Positions 1-5,229 are shown, counted from the stretch's first letter. The stretch: 5,965 bases of DNA from Actinomycetales bacterium (GCA_012513165.1 JAAZCT010000255.1:1-5965); one strand, 5' to 3'. Notes: generated by a model from the letters alone, not told the origin. Translations and numbers: made by a program.

Positions 1-167
1 AACGCTTCGTTCGCCCTTGCCTCTTCAAGCTTCTCGAGAGCTAGGTTCACGCCACCGACATAGGCTGCATGGTGCTTGCTGTGGTGGAGTTCCATGATCT
101 TGCCGGAAATATGCGGGTCCAAAGCCCCGTAATCGTACGACAAATCCGGCAGTGTGTAATCGGCCAC
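1..167 (-). CDS. sodA: Superoxide dismutase (Fe/Mn family), N-terminal 55 residues only
   Basis: This is the 5' end of an iron/manganese superoxide dismutase gene, which converts superoxide to hydrogen peroxide and oxygen. The remainder lies left of the window. Read on the minus strand from a GTG at 167-165, the protein begins [20 protein letters not shown], the hallmark amino end of actinobacterial SodA. It continues [20 protein letters not shown]. His28 is the expected first metal ligand; His32 and Tyr36 fall in the conserved HxxxHHxxY segment around the active site. The other ligands (two histidines' worth of C-terminal motif and an aspartate) are outside the window, so Fe versus Mn cannot be judged. 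The GTG start is supported by GGAGGA at 171-176, three bases away, which is somewhat close, and by homologues that also begin VA-YTLPDL. The gene is divergent from the phosphatidyltransferase operon. The identification is very secure; the metal and the gene symbol are less so. Confidence 0.93.
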   Translation of the reverse strand, partial: MADYTLPDLSYDYGALDPHISGKIMELHHSKHHAAYVGGVNLALEKLEEARANEA

Positions 168-185
168 GCTTCCTCCAATGCGCTG

Positions 186-207
186 GTGGGCTATCGTTTG
201 AGCCCAC
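186..207. repeat. 7-bp inverted repeat (hairpin or operator) in the sod leader
   Basis: GTGGGCT (186-192) and AGCCCAC (201-207) are perfect inverted repeats around an 8-base spacer. On the sod strand the structure ends 9 bases before the GGAGGA ribosome binding site. It could therefore be a leader hairpin or a repressor operator. It has no following T-run on either strand, so it is not an intrinsic terminator. Confidence 0.5.
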
Positions 208-288
208 ATCCAAGGTTGTCTTTCTTGTCCAGTCTGTCAGTAGTTGGCCAAGACGCAAGTGTCACCCTCATTCGTTGGAGTTATTGGT

Positions 289-294
289 TAAGAT
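289..294 (+). promoter_or_regulatory. Candidate -10 element for the pgsA2-like operon
   Basis: TAAGAT fits the actinobacterial TANNNT -10 pattern. It lies one base before the ATG at 296. If it is a real -10, transcription would start near 301-302, exactly at the in-frame GTG of codon 3, giving a leaderless transcript. No -35 hexamer resembling TTGACA is found 16-18 bases upstream, so this is only a candidate. Confidence 0.3.
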
Positions 295-295
295 A

Positions 296-1078
296 ATGTC
301 CGTGGATCCGGTAAGAAAAGTCGGTAGTCGGCGCAAAGTTGCCCCAGCGGCCGGTGAGGTGTCTTCCAATCATGAATCCACGCTCGATCAATTAGGCAAG
401 CAGGCGGCGCCGGAACCTCGAACAACCTACGTGCGAAACGCTCCTGAAAAGGAAACTTGGAAGCCTTCGAAAACCAAAGGCGTGCGTGTTTCCGTTCCAA
501 CTGAACGCTCAGATCAGGTACTGAATGTACCCAACATTCTTAGTTTTTCAAGAATCCTCATGGTGCCACTGTTCCTTTGGCTGGTGCTCGGGCCGCAACG
601 CGATGCACTGGCATTATTAGTACTTGTCGTCTCGGGGTTAACCGATTATCTCGATGGAAAGATCGCGCGTTCCACCGGGCAGATAACGAATCTTGGCGTG
701 TTGCTCGACCCCATTGCAGATCGTCTCTTCATACTGGCTGTGGTCGTTGCACTTGCTATGAGAGACATTATTCCGTGGTGGCTTGCGTTGTCGCTGCCGC
801 TGCGCGACCTTTGTCTCATCGCGCTGGTTCCGTTGTTGCGAACGCGTGGGTTCAGTTCATTGCCGGTGCACTTTTTGGGGAAAGCCGCTACTGCAGTGCT
901 GCTTTATGCTTTTCCACTGTTGTTGCTCGGTGATCAGGTTGGCTCGCTCGCCAACTTGGCCCGCGTATTCGGCTGGGCCTTCAGTCTTTGGGGCGGGGCT
1001 TTGTATTGGTGGGCCGGTTTGCTTTATGCGCTTCAAGTTCGTCAGATACTTCGGACTATGCCGCGGTCGAGACGATGA
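296..1078 (+). CDS. pgsA2: CDP-alcohol phosphatidyltransferase (PgsA2-like)
   Basis: This is an integral membrane enzyme of the CDP-alcohol phosphatidyltransferase family, which moves a phosphatidyl group from CDP-diacylglycerol to an alcohol such as glycerol 3-phosphate. The complete catalytic motif D-x2-DG-x2-AR-x8-G-x3-D-x3-D is present at Asp117, Asp120, Gly121, Ala124, Arg125, Gly134, Asp138 and Asp142. Hydrophobic helices lie at roughly 82-99, 101-117, 143-160, 161-182, 196-212 and 222-247. The tail resembles M. tuberculosis PgsA2 (GWAF...WG...WA..LYA.Q), the gene at the same place in that genome. The acceptor alcohol cannot be read from sequence. The protein is 260 residues from the ATG at 296, against about 200 usual for the family, because of a polar, basic, probably disordered stretch of about 75 residues before the first helix. 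The start is uncertain: GGAG at 277-280 is 15 bases from the ATG, and TTG 284 and GTG 302 are alternatives. It overlaps the next gene by 4 bases (ATGA). Confidence 0.88.
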   Translation: MSVDPVRKVGSRRKVAPAAGEVSSNHESTLDQLGKQAAPEPRTTYVRNAPEKETWKPSKTKGVRVSVPTERSDQVLNVPNILSFSRILMVPLFLWLVLGPQRDALALLVLVVSGLTDYLDGKIARSTGQITNLGVLLDPIADRLFILAVVVALAMRDIIPWWLALSLPLRDLCLIALVPLLRTRGFSSLPVHFLGKAATAVLLYAFPLLLLGDQVGSLANLARVFGWAFSLWGGALYWWAGLLYALQVRQILRTMPRSRR

Positions 1079-1887
1079 GCGGGACGTCAGATTCCGGGAA
1101 CAACACATCGCCCCGTGAAGCGGAGTCGTTGCTAGACCAACTCGCCGAATCGGCGTTGGACAACGCATATTACGACGTGGATCGCGAGTCTGAGCCAAAC
1201 GGCATCATGCGCGTATTCACGCTTGCGTCGCTCGTGGCCTTGGGTTTTCTGCTCGCAGTTGTAGCGTTGCAGTCGCAGAATGACCGCCCGGCGACTGAAC
1301 TTGAAAGGCAAGCGCTTATCGACAACATCGCGAGTCGTCAAGAACTTCTCGATTCGCGGCGCACGAGCGCGTTGGCACTTCAAACTGAGATCGATTCGCT
1401 CTCTTCGAGAATAGTTTCACCTTCGAAGGGCGCTCAGCGCGATGTGCTGAACGCGGCCGCCGGTGGTGTGGTCGGCGATGGGGTCGAGATCCAACTGTCG
1501 TCTGCCCCGGGAGATTCCGCTGGGGGGCTAATCTCCGATCTGGATGTTCAACTTGTCGTGAATGGGCTTTGGATGTCTGGCGCGGAAGCGATCGATGTGG
1601 GCGGAAGTAGACTCACGTCAACCTCGGCGATCCGTTCCGCAGGCGAAGGTATTACCGTAAATTTTGAATCTATATCGGATCCAATTGTGATCCGGGCAAT
1701 CGGTTCGCAGGGCGTTCTCGCGAAACAGTTTGAGGCAAGTCCTTCTGGTAGGTATCTAGAAGATCGTGCTAAAAACTCGGGTATCTCTTGGGAATTGTCT
1801 GAAGCCGATGAAATTCGCATGTCGGCGGCGCCACGTAAGCGACTTGAAGTGAGGCATGCGAGTGCCGTGAAGAAAGGCAGATCATGA
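1075..1887 (+). CDS. DUF881 family membrane-anchored protein (first copy)
   Basis: This 270-residue DUF881 protein has unknown biochemical role. A polar cytoplasmic N-terminus (1-44) precedes one transmembrane helix at about 47-66. A heptad-like, probably coiled-coil region follows at about 72-115, and then the DUF881 domain at about 127-252. Conserved-looking landmarks are the SDLDVQLVVNGLWMSGAEAI segment (154-173), the I-VN stretch near 193 and SDPIVIRAIG at 201-210. One helix after a short acidic N-terminus predicts that the coiled coil and domain lie outside the membrane, as in the YlxW/YlxX proteins of Bacillus next to sbp. Its ATG overlaps the pgsA2-like stop codon as ATGA with no strong ribosome binding site, so translation is probably coupled. 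It is paired with a second DUF881 gene on the far side of sbp, an arrangement conserved in actinobacteria. Family and topology are secure; function is not. Confidence 0.9.
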   Translation: MSGTSDSGNNTSPREAESLLDQLAESALDNAYYDVDRESEPNGIMRVFTLASLVALGFLLAVVALQSQNDRPATELERQALIDNIASRQELLDSRRTSALALQTEIDSLSSRIVSPSKGAQRDVLNAAAGGVVGDGVEIQLSSAPGDSAGGLISDLDVQLVVNGLWMSGAEAIDVGGSRLTSTSAIRSAGEGITVNFESISDPIVIRAIGSQGVLAKQFEASPSGRYLEDRAKNSGISWELSEADEIRMSAAPRKRLEVRHASAVKKGRS

Positions 1888-2216
1888 TTCCCATTGTTGG
1901 TCTTATCGTTGGAATCGTCCTCGGACTGTTGTTTCAGCCGTCTATTCCGTTTGCCCTTCAGCCGTATGTGCCGATTGCGATCATTGCTGCCTTGGACGCG
2001 GTGGTTGGCGCGTTGCGTGCCCTCTCGGAAGGTCGCTTTGATGATCGAGTTTTCGTGATTTCCTTTCTTTCGAACGTTTTGATTGCGGCTTTGATGGTCT
2101 ATTTGGGTGACCAGATGGGAGTCGGTGCACAACTCTCGACCGGCGTCATTGTCGTGTTGGGAATCCGGATTTTCGCCAACGCGGCAGCAATCCGGCGGAG
2201 GTACTTACATGCCTGA
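1884..2216 (+). CDS. sbp: Small basic protein Sbp (DUF1290), integral membrane
   Basis: This 110-residue, almost wholly hydrophobic protein belongs to the DUF1290 / small basic protein family. In Bacillus subtilis, sbp lies with the division genes divIB and ftsZ. Four membrane segments are suggested at about 2-18, 28-45, 54-74 and 82-103. Family landmarks are the N-terminal GLIVGIVLGLLF, AALDAVVGALRA at 35-46 and the end GIRIFANAAAIRRRY at 93-107, which closely parallels the B. subtilis protein. The function is unknown. The start ATG overlaps the preceding stop codon (ATGA), and AGAAAGG at 1871-1877 gives a ribosome binding site six bases away. The gene lies between two DUF881 genes and overlaps the second by 8 bases, so the three products are likely made together and may form one membrane assembly (inference). 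Confidence 0.92.
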   Translation: MIPIVGLIVGIVLGLLFQPSIPFALQPYVPIAIIAALDAVVGALRALSEGRFDDRVFVISFLSNVLIAALMVYLGDQMGVGAQLSTGVIVVLGIRIFANAAAIRRRYLHA

Positions 2217-2967
2217 CGATGAATTCGATGCCCCTGAGTCAGACTCGCCCGAGGAAACTTCGGCTGAGCACCCAAAACGGGCGAAATTCGACAAAAATGG
2301 ACTCTCAATCATCGCCGGGCTTCTTGTGGCGGTGTTGGCGTTTGCCATCACAGTTCAAGTGCGCCACGATGATGATGCTCAGGACTTCAGCAATCTCCGC
2401 GGGGCCGACCTGGCCGAAATGCTGAAGTCAATAGATGCCACAAACCAGCGTTTGGCTGATCAGATCGATGAACTTACGAAGACCCGGGACGAACTCAAAG
2501 CCGATACCACCAATAGCGCTCAAGCTGAGAAGGCTGCTCGCGATCGCGCGAACGCGATGGCGATCCTGGCCGGATCAGTCGGGGCGCAGGGGCCTGGCGT
2601 GCAAATCACAATTACCGCCCCCGACGAGACCATCACTGCGTCCGTCCTGCTGGATGCTGTGCAGGAAATGCGAGACGCCGGGGCCGAAGCGATCGTGATT
2701 AACGGGGTATCTCGCGTCGTCGCGCATACGTGGTTTGCCGCCGATGAAGCTGGAGTTCGCGTCGGGGGACGCATTCTGCAGCCGCCATACGTGATCGAAG
2801 TGATCGGCGAACCAGATACGCTTGCCAAAGCAGTCAAGTTTCGTGGCGGCTTAGCGGATCGAGTTCAAAGTCGCGGCGGTACGGTTGATGTCGTCAAACG
2901 TGACAAGATTTCGATCACGGCCTTGGCAGATGAAGTCGAAGGCCAGTACGCTCGACCTGCAGAGTGA
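2209..2967 (+). CDS. DUF881 family membrane-anchored protein (second copy)
   Basis: This is a second DUF881 protein, 252 residues long. An acidic N-terminus (1-27) leads to one transmembrane helix at about 31-50. A long charged coiled-coil-like region follows (about 63-116, rich in D, E, K and Q at heptad spacing), then the DUF881 domain (about 118-243). In that domain GPGVQITI, the VLLDAVQEMRDAGAEAIVIN segment (146-165) and PPYVIEVIG (192-200) align in order with the equivalent parts of the upstream DUF881 protein, so the two are paralogues by duplication. The ATG at 2209 is chosen because GGAGG at 2197-2201 lies seven bases before it. A longer reading frame upstream would run back through sbp and has no support. 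It overlaps sbp by 8 bases and is followed 28 bases later by gcvH. Biochemical function is unknown. Confidence 0.9.
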   Translation: MPDDEFDAPESDSPEETSAEHPKRAKFDKNGLSIIAGLLVAVLAFAITVQVRHDDDAQDFSNLRGADLAEMLKSIDATNQRLADQIDELTKTRDELKADTTNSAQAEKAARDRANAMAILAGSVGAQGPGVQITITAPDETITASVLLDAVQEMRDAGAEAIVINGVSRVVAHTWFAADEAGVRVGGRILQPPYVIEVIGEPDTLAKAVKFRGGLADRVQSRGGTVDVVKRDKISITALADEVEGQYARPAE

Positions 2968-2995
2968 CATTCTCAATCCCGAACTAGGAGAAAAC

Positions 2996-3373
2996 GTGAT
3001 TCCCGAAGACCTTTTGTACAGCGAAGAGCACGAGTGGATTCGCATCGAGGGTGATGTTGCTGTGGTCGGAATTACCGACTTCGCGCAAGATCAACTCGGG
3101 GACATCGTCTATGTCGATTTGCCGGTCGAAGGCGACGACGTTTCCGCAGGGAGCGTCATTGGTGAACTGGAATCAACCAAGTCGGTTTCAGACGTTTTTT
3201 GCCCGGTAGACGGCACGGTTCTGGCCGTAAATGGATCGCTCGAAGGAGCGTCAGACGTGATCAATTCTGATCCCTATGGCGAAGGCTGGCTCGTGAAGAT
3301 TCGCCTTGCGGGTGATGGCGCTGCGGACGGTTTGATCGACTCTGCCGCGTATGCCAAGATCGCTCAAGGCTGA
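2996..3373 (+). CDS. gcvH: Glycine cleavage system H protein
   Basis: GcvH is the lipoyl carrier that shuttles the aminomethyl group between the P, T and L proteins of the glycine cleavage complex in the cytoplasm. The protein is 125 residues, normal for the family (about 125-130). Lys62 in the motif GELESTKSVSDVFCPVDG is the lipoylation site. The N-terminal YSEEHEWIRI segment and GITDFAQDQLGDIVYVDLP are typical, as are NSDPYGEGWLVKI and the final AY-K segment. The start is the GTG at 2996: AGGAG at 2986-2990 is five bases away and the product begins exactly like other GcvH proteins, whereas in-frame ATG codons further upstream lie inside the DUF881 gene. The gene is at the end of the pgsA2-sbp operon, away from the glycine riboswitch at the window's right edge. 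The T and P protein genes are not seen here. Confidence 0.96.
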   Translation: MIPEDLLYSEEHEWIRIEGDVAVVGITDFAQDQLGDIVYVDLPVEGDDVSAGSVIGELESTKSVSDVFCPVDGTVLAVNGSLEGASDVINSDPYGEGWLVKIRLAGDGAADGLIDSAAYAKIAQG

Positions 3374-3486
3374 TCCGAACTAGGCCATGTGGCTATCTGG
3401 GACCAAGTGAATCCAACCCAGTGTGCTGAGGCTTGATTGGGTGTTAGGTTTGTATCACCCTGAACTCGAACTTTAGACCTGAGGAG
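3374..3486. other. Intergenic region between gcvH and garA
   Basis: This 113-base non-coding gap separates two transcription units on the same strand. It contains short weak inverted repeats (for example GCCA/TGGC near 3386-3395 and ACCCA/TGGGT further on), but no G+C-rich stem followed by a T-run. I therefore call no terminator. Its right end holds the candidate operator and promoter of garA, described separately. Confidence 0.55.
3450..3484 (+). promoter_or_regulatory. Candidate garA promoter with imperfect dyad operator
   Basis: TGAACTCGAACTTTA at 3461-3475 matches 11 of 15 positions of the palindrome at 5109-5123. It shares the flanks ACCC (before) and GAC (after) with the site at 5173-5187. 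A wider imperfect dyad runs from CCT at 3459 to AGG at 3484. The motif lies between a -35-like TTGTAT (3450-3455) and a -10-like TAGACC (3474-3479) with an 18-base spacer, which is the usual position of a MerR-family operator. If TAGACC is used, transcription would begin at about 3487, the A of the garA ATG. The promoter hexamers are weak; the motif similarity is the stronger evidence. Confidence 0.45.
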
Positions 3487-3924
3487 ATGATCGGGTTGTC
3501 CACCTCTGACCAGTCAGAAGAGACTAACTTCATTCCAGCAATCGATGCTGATACTGAGGAATTGTCGAGCGCTGATCTTTCAGTTATTGAAAATCTCCAG
3601 GTCGGAAGTGCCATGTTGTTGGTGCAGCGTGGTCCTGATGCAGGCGCTCGGTTCTTGCTCGACCACGATTCGGTTACGGTCGGGCGGCACCCATCGAGTG
3701 AGATCTTCCTCGATGACATTAGCGTTTCTCGCAGGCACGCGACTTTCGTTCGCACGGAGCAGGGTTACCAAGTAAGCGATCTCGGCAGCTTGAACGGAAC
3801 ATATGTCAATAGGGACCGAATTGATACGGATGTGCTCTTGACTGGCGGCGATGAAGTCCGGTTTGGAAAGTATCGATTGATCTACTTTTCCGGATCCGTT
3901 TCAGGCGCGGGAAGCGCCCAATGA
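3487..3924 (+). CDS. garA: FHA-domain regulator GarA/OdhI
   Basis: This 145-residue FHA protein corresponds to mycobacterial GarA and corynebacterial OdhI. These proteins inhibit the 2-oxoglutarate dehydrogenase E1 component, and in mycobacteria they also act on glutamate metabolism enzymes. Serine/threonine-kinase phosphorylation of an N-terminal threonine turns the inhibitor off. The FHA domain spans about 41-136 with all binding-loop residues: Gly66-Arg67-His68, Ser81-Arg82-Arg83-His84 and Gly100-Ser101-Leu102-Asn103-Gly104-Thr105. GSAMLLVQRGPDAGARFLLD and EIFLDDISVSRRHA closely match the family. The N-terminal switch differs: the twin-threonine ETTS motif is absent and only a single Thr13 occurs, in SEETNF. 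The start is uncertain because GAGGAG (3481-3486) directly abuts the ATG; a leaderless ATG, or the TTG at 3496 with a 9-base spacer, are both possible. The stop overlaps the ftsR start (ATGA). Confidence 0.92.
   Translation: MIGLSTSDQSEETNFIPAIDADTEELSSADLSVIENLQVGSAMLLVQRGPDAGARFLLDHDSVTVGRHPSSEIFLDDISVSRRHATFVRTEQGYQVSDLGSLNGTYVNRDRIDTDVLLTGGDEVRFGKYRLIYFSGSVSGAGSAQ
3904..3918 (+). promoter_or_regulatory. Small hairpin just before the ftsR start codon
   Basis: GGCGC (3904-3908) and GCGCC (3914-3918) form a perfect 5-bp stem around the loop GGGAA, ending two bases before the ATG at 3921. The only purine-rich stretch that could serve as a ribosome binding site for ftsR is in this loop. The structure lies inside the last garA codons, so ribosomes finishing garA would melt it, consistent with translational coupling. 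It could also be a chance consequence of the alanine and glycine codons. Confidence 0.4.
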
Positions 3925-4634
3925 GCGTTGCTGATCCGAAGGCAGCTCGCCTCGGTATCGGTCAAGTCATCGCCGAATTGAGTGAAGAATTCCCGGATAT
4001 CTCGTTGAGTCGAATTCGTTACTACAACGAGCAAGGCTTGATCGAACCAGAGCGGACTCAATCTGGGTACCGGAAGTTCAGCTATGCCGATGTCGAACGC
4101 CTTCGATACATCCTGCGGATGCAGAAGGACCGTTACTGGCCGTTGAGTCATATTCGCCAGGTCCTCGATCAGATGGATCAAGGCGACGTTCCTGAGACTG
4201 AAATGCTTGCCACTCTCCGGCTTCCACAGGTGGCCTTGTCAGCCGATGGTTTGCCTACGCAACAGTCGATCACTGAAGGTTTTGGTGCAACTCGATTGAG
4301 TCGCGATGAACTGATCGATTCGGCTGGTATCGGCGAAGAATTATTGGTGCAACTCGAAGAATTTGAATTGATTCGTCGACGCCCGCAGCAGAAGTACTTT
4401 GACGCGGACGCACTCGTCGTTGCATCTCTCGCGGGAGAACTCTCCAAGCTGGGCATCGAGCCTAGGCATTTGCGAGGTTTCCGGACGGCCGCCGATCGGG
4501 AAGTGGCATTGGTCGAACAAGCAATTCCGCAATCAACGTGGCAAACGAGTGAGGGAGCAGCTCAAGTGGCGGAACTGGCCGCTTTGTCGGTGCGCCTGCA
4601 CACCGTCTTAGTGCGAAGCGGGCTGCGAGGCTGA
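3921..4634 (+). CDS. ftsR: MerR-family transcriptional regulator FtsR
   Basis: This 237-residue protein is the orthologue of Rv1828 of M. tuberculosis and FtsR of Corynebacterium glutamicum, a regulator tied to ftsZ expression. The MerR winged helix-turn-helix spans about 11-85: LGIGQVIAEL begins the first helix, RIRYYNEQGLIEP (31-43) is the recognition region and SGYRKFSYADVERLRYI (48-64) the wing and following helix. Unlike classic MerR sensors there is no metal-binding cysteine set. Instead there is a second helical domain at about 119-208 (GATRLSRDELIDSAGIGEEL, then YFDADALVVASLAGELSKLG and IEPRHLRGFRTAADREV), highly typical of this subfamily. The ligand, if any, is unknown. The start ATG overlaps the garA stop (ATGA), and a hairpin sits immediately upstream. 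It is followed after three bases by the DUF151 gene, so garA-ftsR-DUF151 is one operon. It is a candidate binder of the shared motif found near garA and the second merR gene. Confidence 0.94.
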   Translation: MSVADPKAARLGIGQVIAELSEEFPDISLSRIRYYNEQGLIEPERTQSGYRKFSYADVERLRYILRMQKDRYWPLSHIRQVLDQMDQGDVPETEMLATLRLPQVALSADGLPTQQSITEGFGATRLSRDELIDSAGIGEELLVQLEEFELIRRRPQQKYFDADALVVASLAGELSKLGIEPRHLRGFRTAADREVALVEQAIPQSTWQTSEGAAQVAELAALSVRLHTVLVRSGLRG

Positions 4635-4637
4635 TTC

Positions 4638-5099
4638 ATGAAGCACATGGAGGTTTTGGGTGTTCGAGTGGAAACCCCCTCGAACCAGCCGCTAGTGCTG
4701 TTGCGCGAGAGCGACGGCGGGCGTTTAGTGCCGATCTGGGTAGGGGCAATCGAAGCGTCTGCCATTGCCTTCGCCTATCAAGGCACGGAAACCATTCGGC
4801 CGCTGACTCACGAGTTAATGGTTTCGATGATTGAGGCCTTGGGGGAGCAGTTGGACCGCATCACCATTGTCAGGGTGGATGAGGGGGTCTTCTACTCCGA
4901 ACTGCATTTCGCATCGGGTGTCGTGGTTGATGCTCGGCCATCGGATGCCATCGCGTTGGCGCTGCGAAGTGGCGTTGACGTGTGGTGCGACGATTCGGTT
5001 CTTGAAGAGGCCGGTTTCGAACCAGCTCAAGAAGAGGAAGAGGAAGTCGCGCAATTTCGGGACTTTTTGGACCACATCGAACCTGGAGATTTTGCCTAA
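4638..5099 (+). CDS. DUF151 / bifunctional nuclease (BFN) domain protein
   Basis: This 153-residue DUF151 protein is the counterpart of Rv1829. The family is named for a plant protein reported to have DNase and RNase activity; its role in actinobacteria is not established. Landmarks are VLGVRVETPSNQPLVLLRE (5-23), LVPIWVGAIEASAIA (30-44), the RPLTHELM segment (54-61) and the hallmark ARPSDAIALALRSGVDVW at 99-116. The C-terminus has a run of five glutamates (132-136) before a conserved-looking FRDFLDHIEPGDF end. The ATG at 4638 is preferred over that at 4647 because GAGG at 4627-4630 lies seven bases upstream of it. It starts three bases after the ftsR stop and is the last gene of that unit before a 159-base regulatory gap. 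The family call is firm; nuclease activity is unproven. Confidence 0.93.
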   Translation: MKHMEVLGVRVETPSNQPLVLLRESDGGRLVPIWVGAIEASAIAFAYQGTETIRPLTHELMVSMIEALGEQLDRITIVRVDEGVFYSELHFASGVVVDARPSDAIALALRSGVDVWCDDSVLEEAGFEPAQEEEEEVAQFRDFLDHIEPGDFA

Positions 5100-5108
5100 A
5101 CCGGACCA

Positions 5109-5123
5109 TCAAGTCCAACTTGA
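5109..5123. promoter_or_regulatory. Dyad operator, distal site upstream of the second merR
   Basis: TCAAGTCCAACTTGA is a perfect 6-bp inverted repeat (TCAAGT and ACTTGA) with a 3-base centre, extended outward by CC at 5106-5107 and GG at 5125-5126 after one mismatch. It lies in a non-coding gap, 10 bases after the DUF151 stop codon. The form resembles operators bound by dimeric MerR-family proteins. No promoter hexamers at suitable spacing flank it. Confidence 0.6.
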
Positions 5124-5172
5124 GGGTTTGCGACACGCCGAGATTCATCGGTTCACCGCGAAACTCTGACCC

Positions 5173-5187
5173 TCAGGCCAAACTTGA
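5173..5187. promoter_or_regulatory. Dyad operator, proximal site upstream of the second merR
   Basis: TCAGGCCAAACTTGA matches the distal site at 12 of 15 positions, including the whole right half AACTTGA. Its centre is 64 bp from the distal one. It shares the outer flanks ACCC and GAC with the garA-proximal site. If the -10 at 5224-5229 is correct, it is centred at about -56, upstream of the polymerase -35 region, which would suit activation. The identity of the binding protein is inferred, not shown. Confidence 0.55.
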
Positions 5188-5223
5188 GACTATCGAAAAG
5201 CACATGCGTGTGGTTTTCTTACG

Positions 5224-5229
5224 TAATAT
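5224..5229 (+). promoter_or_regulatory. Candidate -10 element of the second merR gene
   Basis: TAATAT closely fits the TATAAT/TANNNT -10 consensus. It predicts transcription from about 5236, a 23-base leader that includes AGGAG at 5246-5250 before the ATG at 5259. The -35 region (about 5200-5206) has no TTGACA-like hexamer, consistent with a promoter that needs an activator, or with a wrong call. Confidence 0.45.

Larger units (their letters stand above)
168..295. other. Divergent intergenic region between sod and the pgsA2-like operon
   Basis: These 128 bases separate two divergently transcribed genes and must hold both promoters. Visible elements are the sod ribosome binding site (171-176), a 7-bp inverted repeat (186-207), an 8-bp palindrome TTGGCCAA (244-251) and a TAAGAT -10-like hexamer (289-294). 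I could not find a convincing -35 for either direction, and no small gene is apparent. Confidence 0.6.

Noticed and set aside
244..251. TTGGCCAA palindrome as an operator
   Set aside because: An 8-bp palindrome is expected by chance at this length and has no supporting second copy.
25..258. Minus-strand frame overlapping the sod start
   Set aside because: It is read in a different frame from the clear superoxide dismutase reading and gives an arginine/proline-rich product without family resemblance.
262..270. ACCCTCA near the pgsA2 start as a further copy of the merR operator
   Set aside because: Only the left flank matches; the right half AACTTGA is absent, so the likeness is probably chance.
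577..1118. Two plus-strand frames overlapping the pgsA2-like gene
   Set aside because: They are out of frame with the full catalytic motif of the phosphatidyltransferase and give cysteine/arginine-rich products typical of frame shadows.
1548..2132. 194-codon open frame on the minus strand opposite the DUF881 and sbp genes
   Set aside because: It lies antisense to two well-recognised genes, its product is polar and of no recognisable family, and it spans a gene junction. It is a shadow frame.
2520..2837. 105-codon minus-strand frame inside the second DUF881 gene
   Set aside because: Serine/alanine-rich shadow antisense to a recognised domain, with no ribosome binding site.
3384..3445. Possible terminator after gcvH
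   Set aside because: Only 4-5 bp stems (GCCA/TGGC and ACCCA/TGGGT) can be drawn, and no T-run follows, so the end of the first operon is not shown by sequence.
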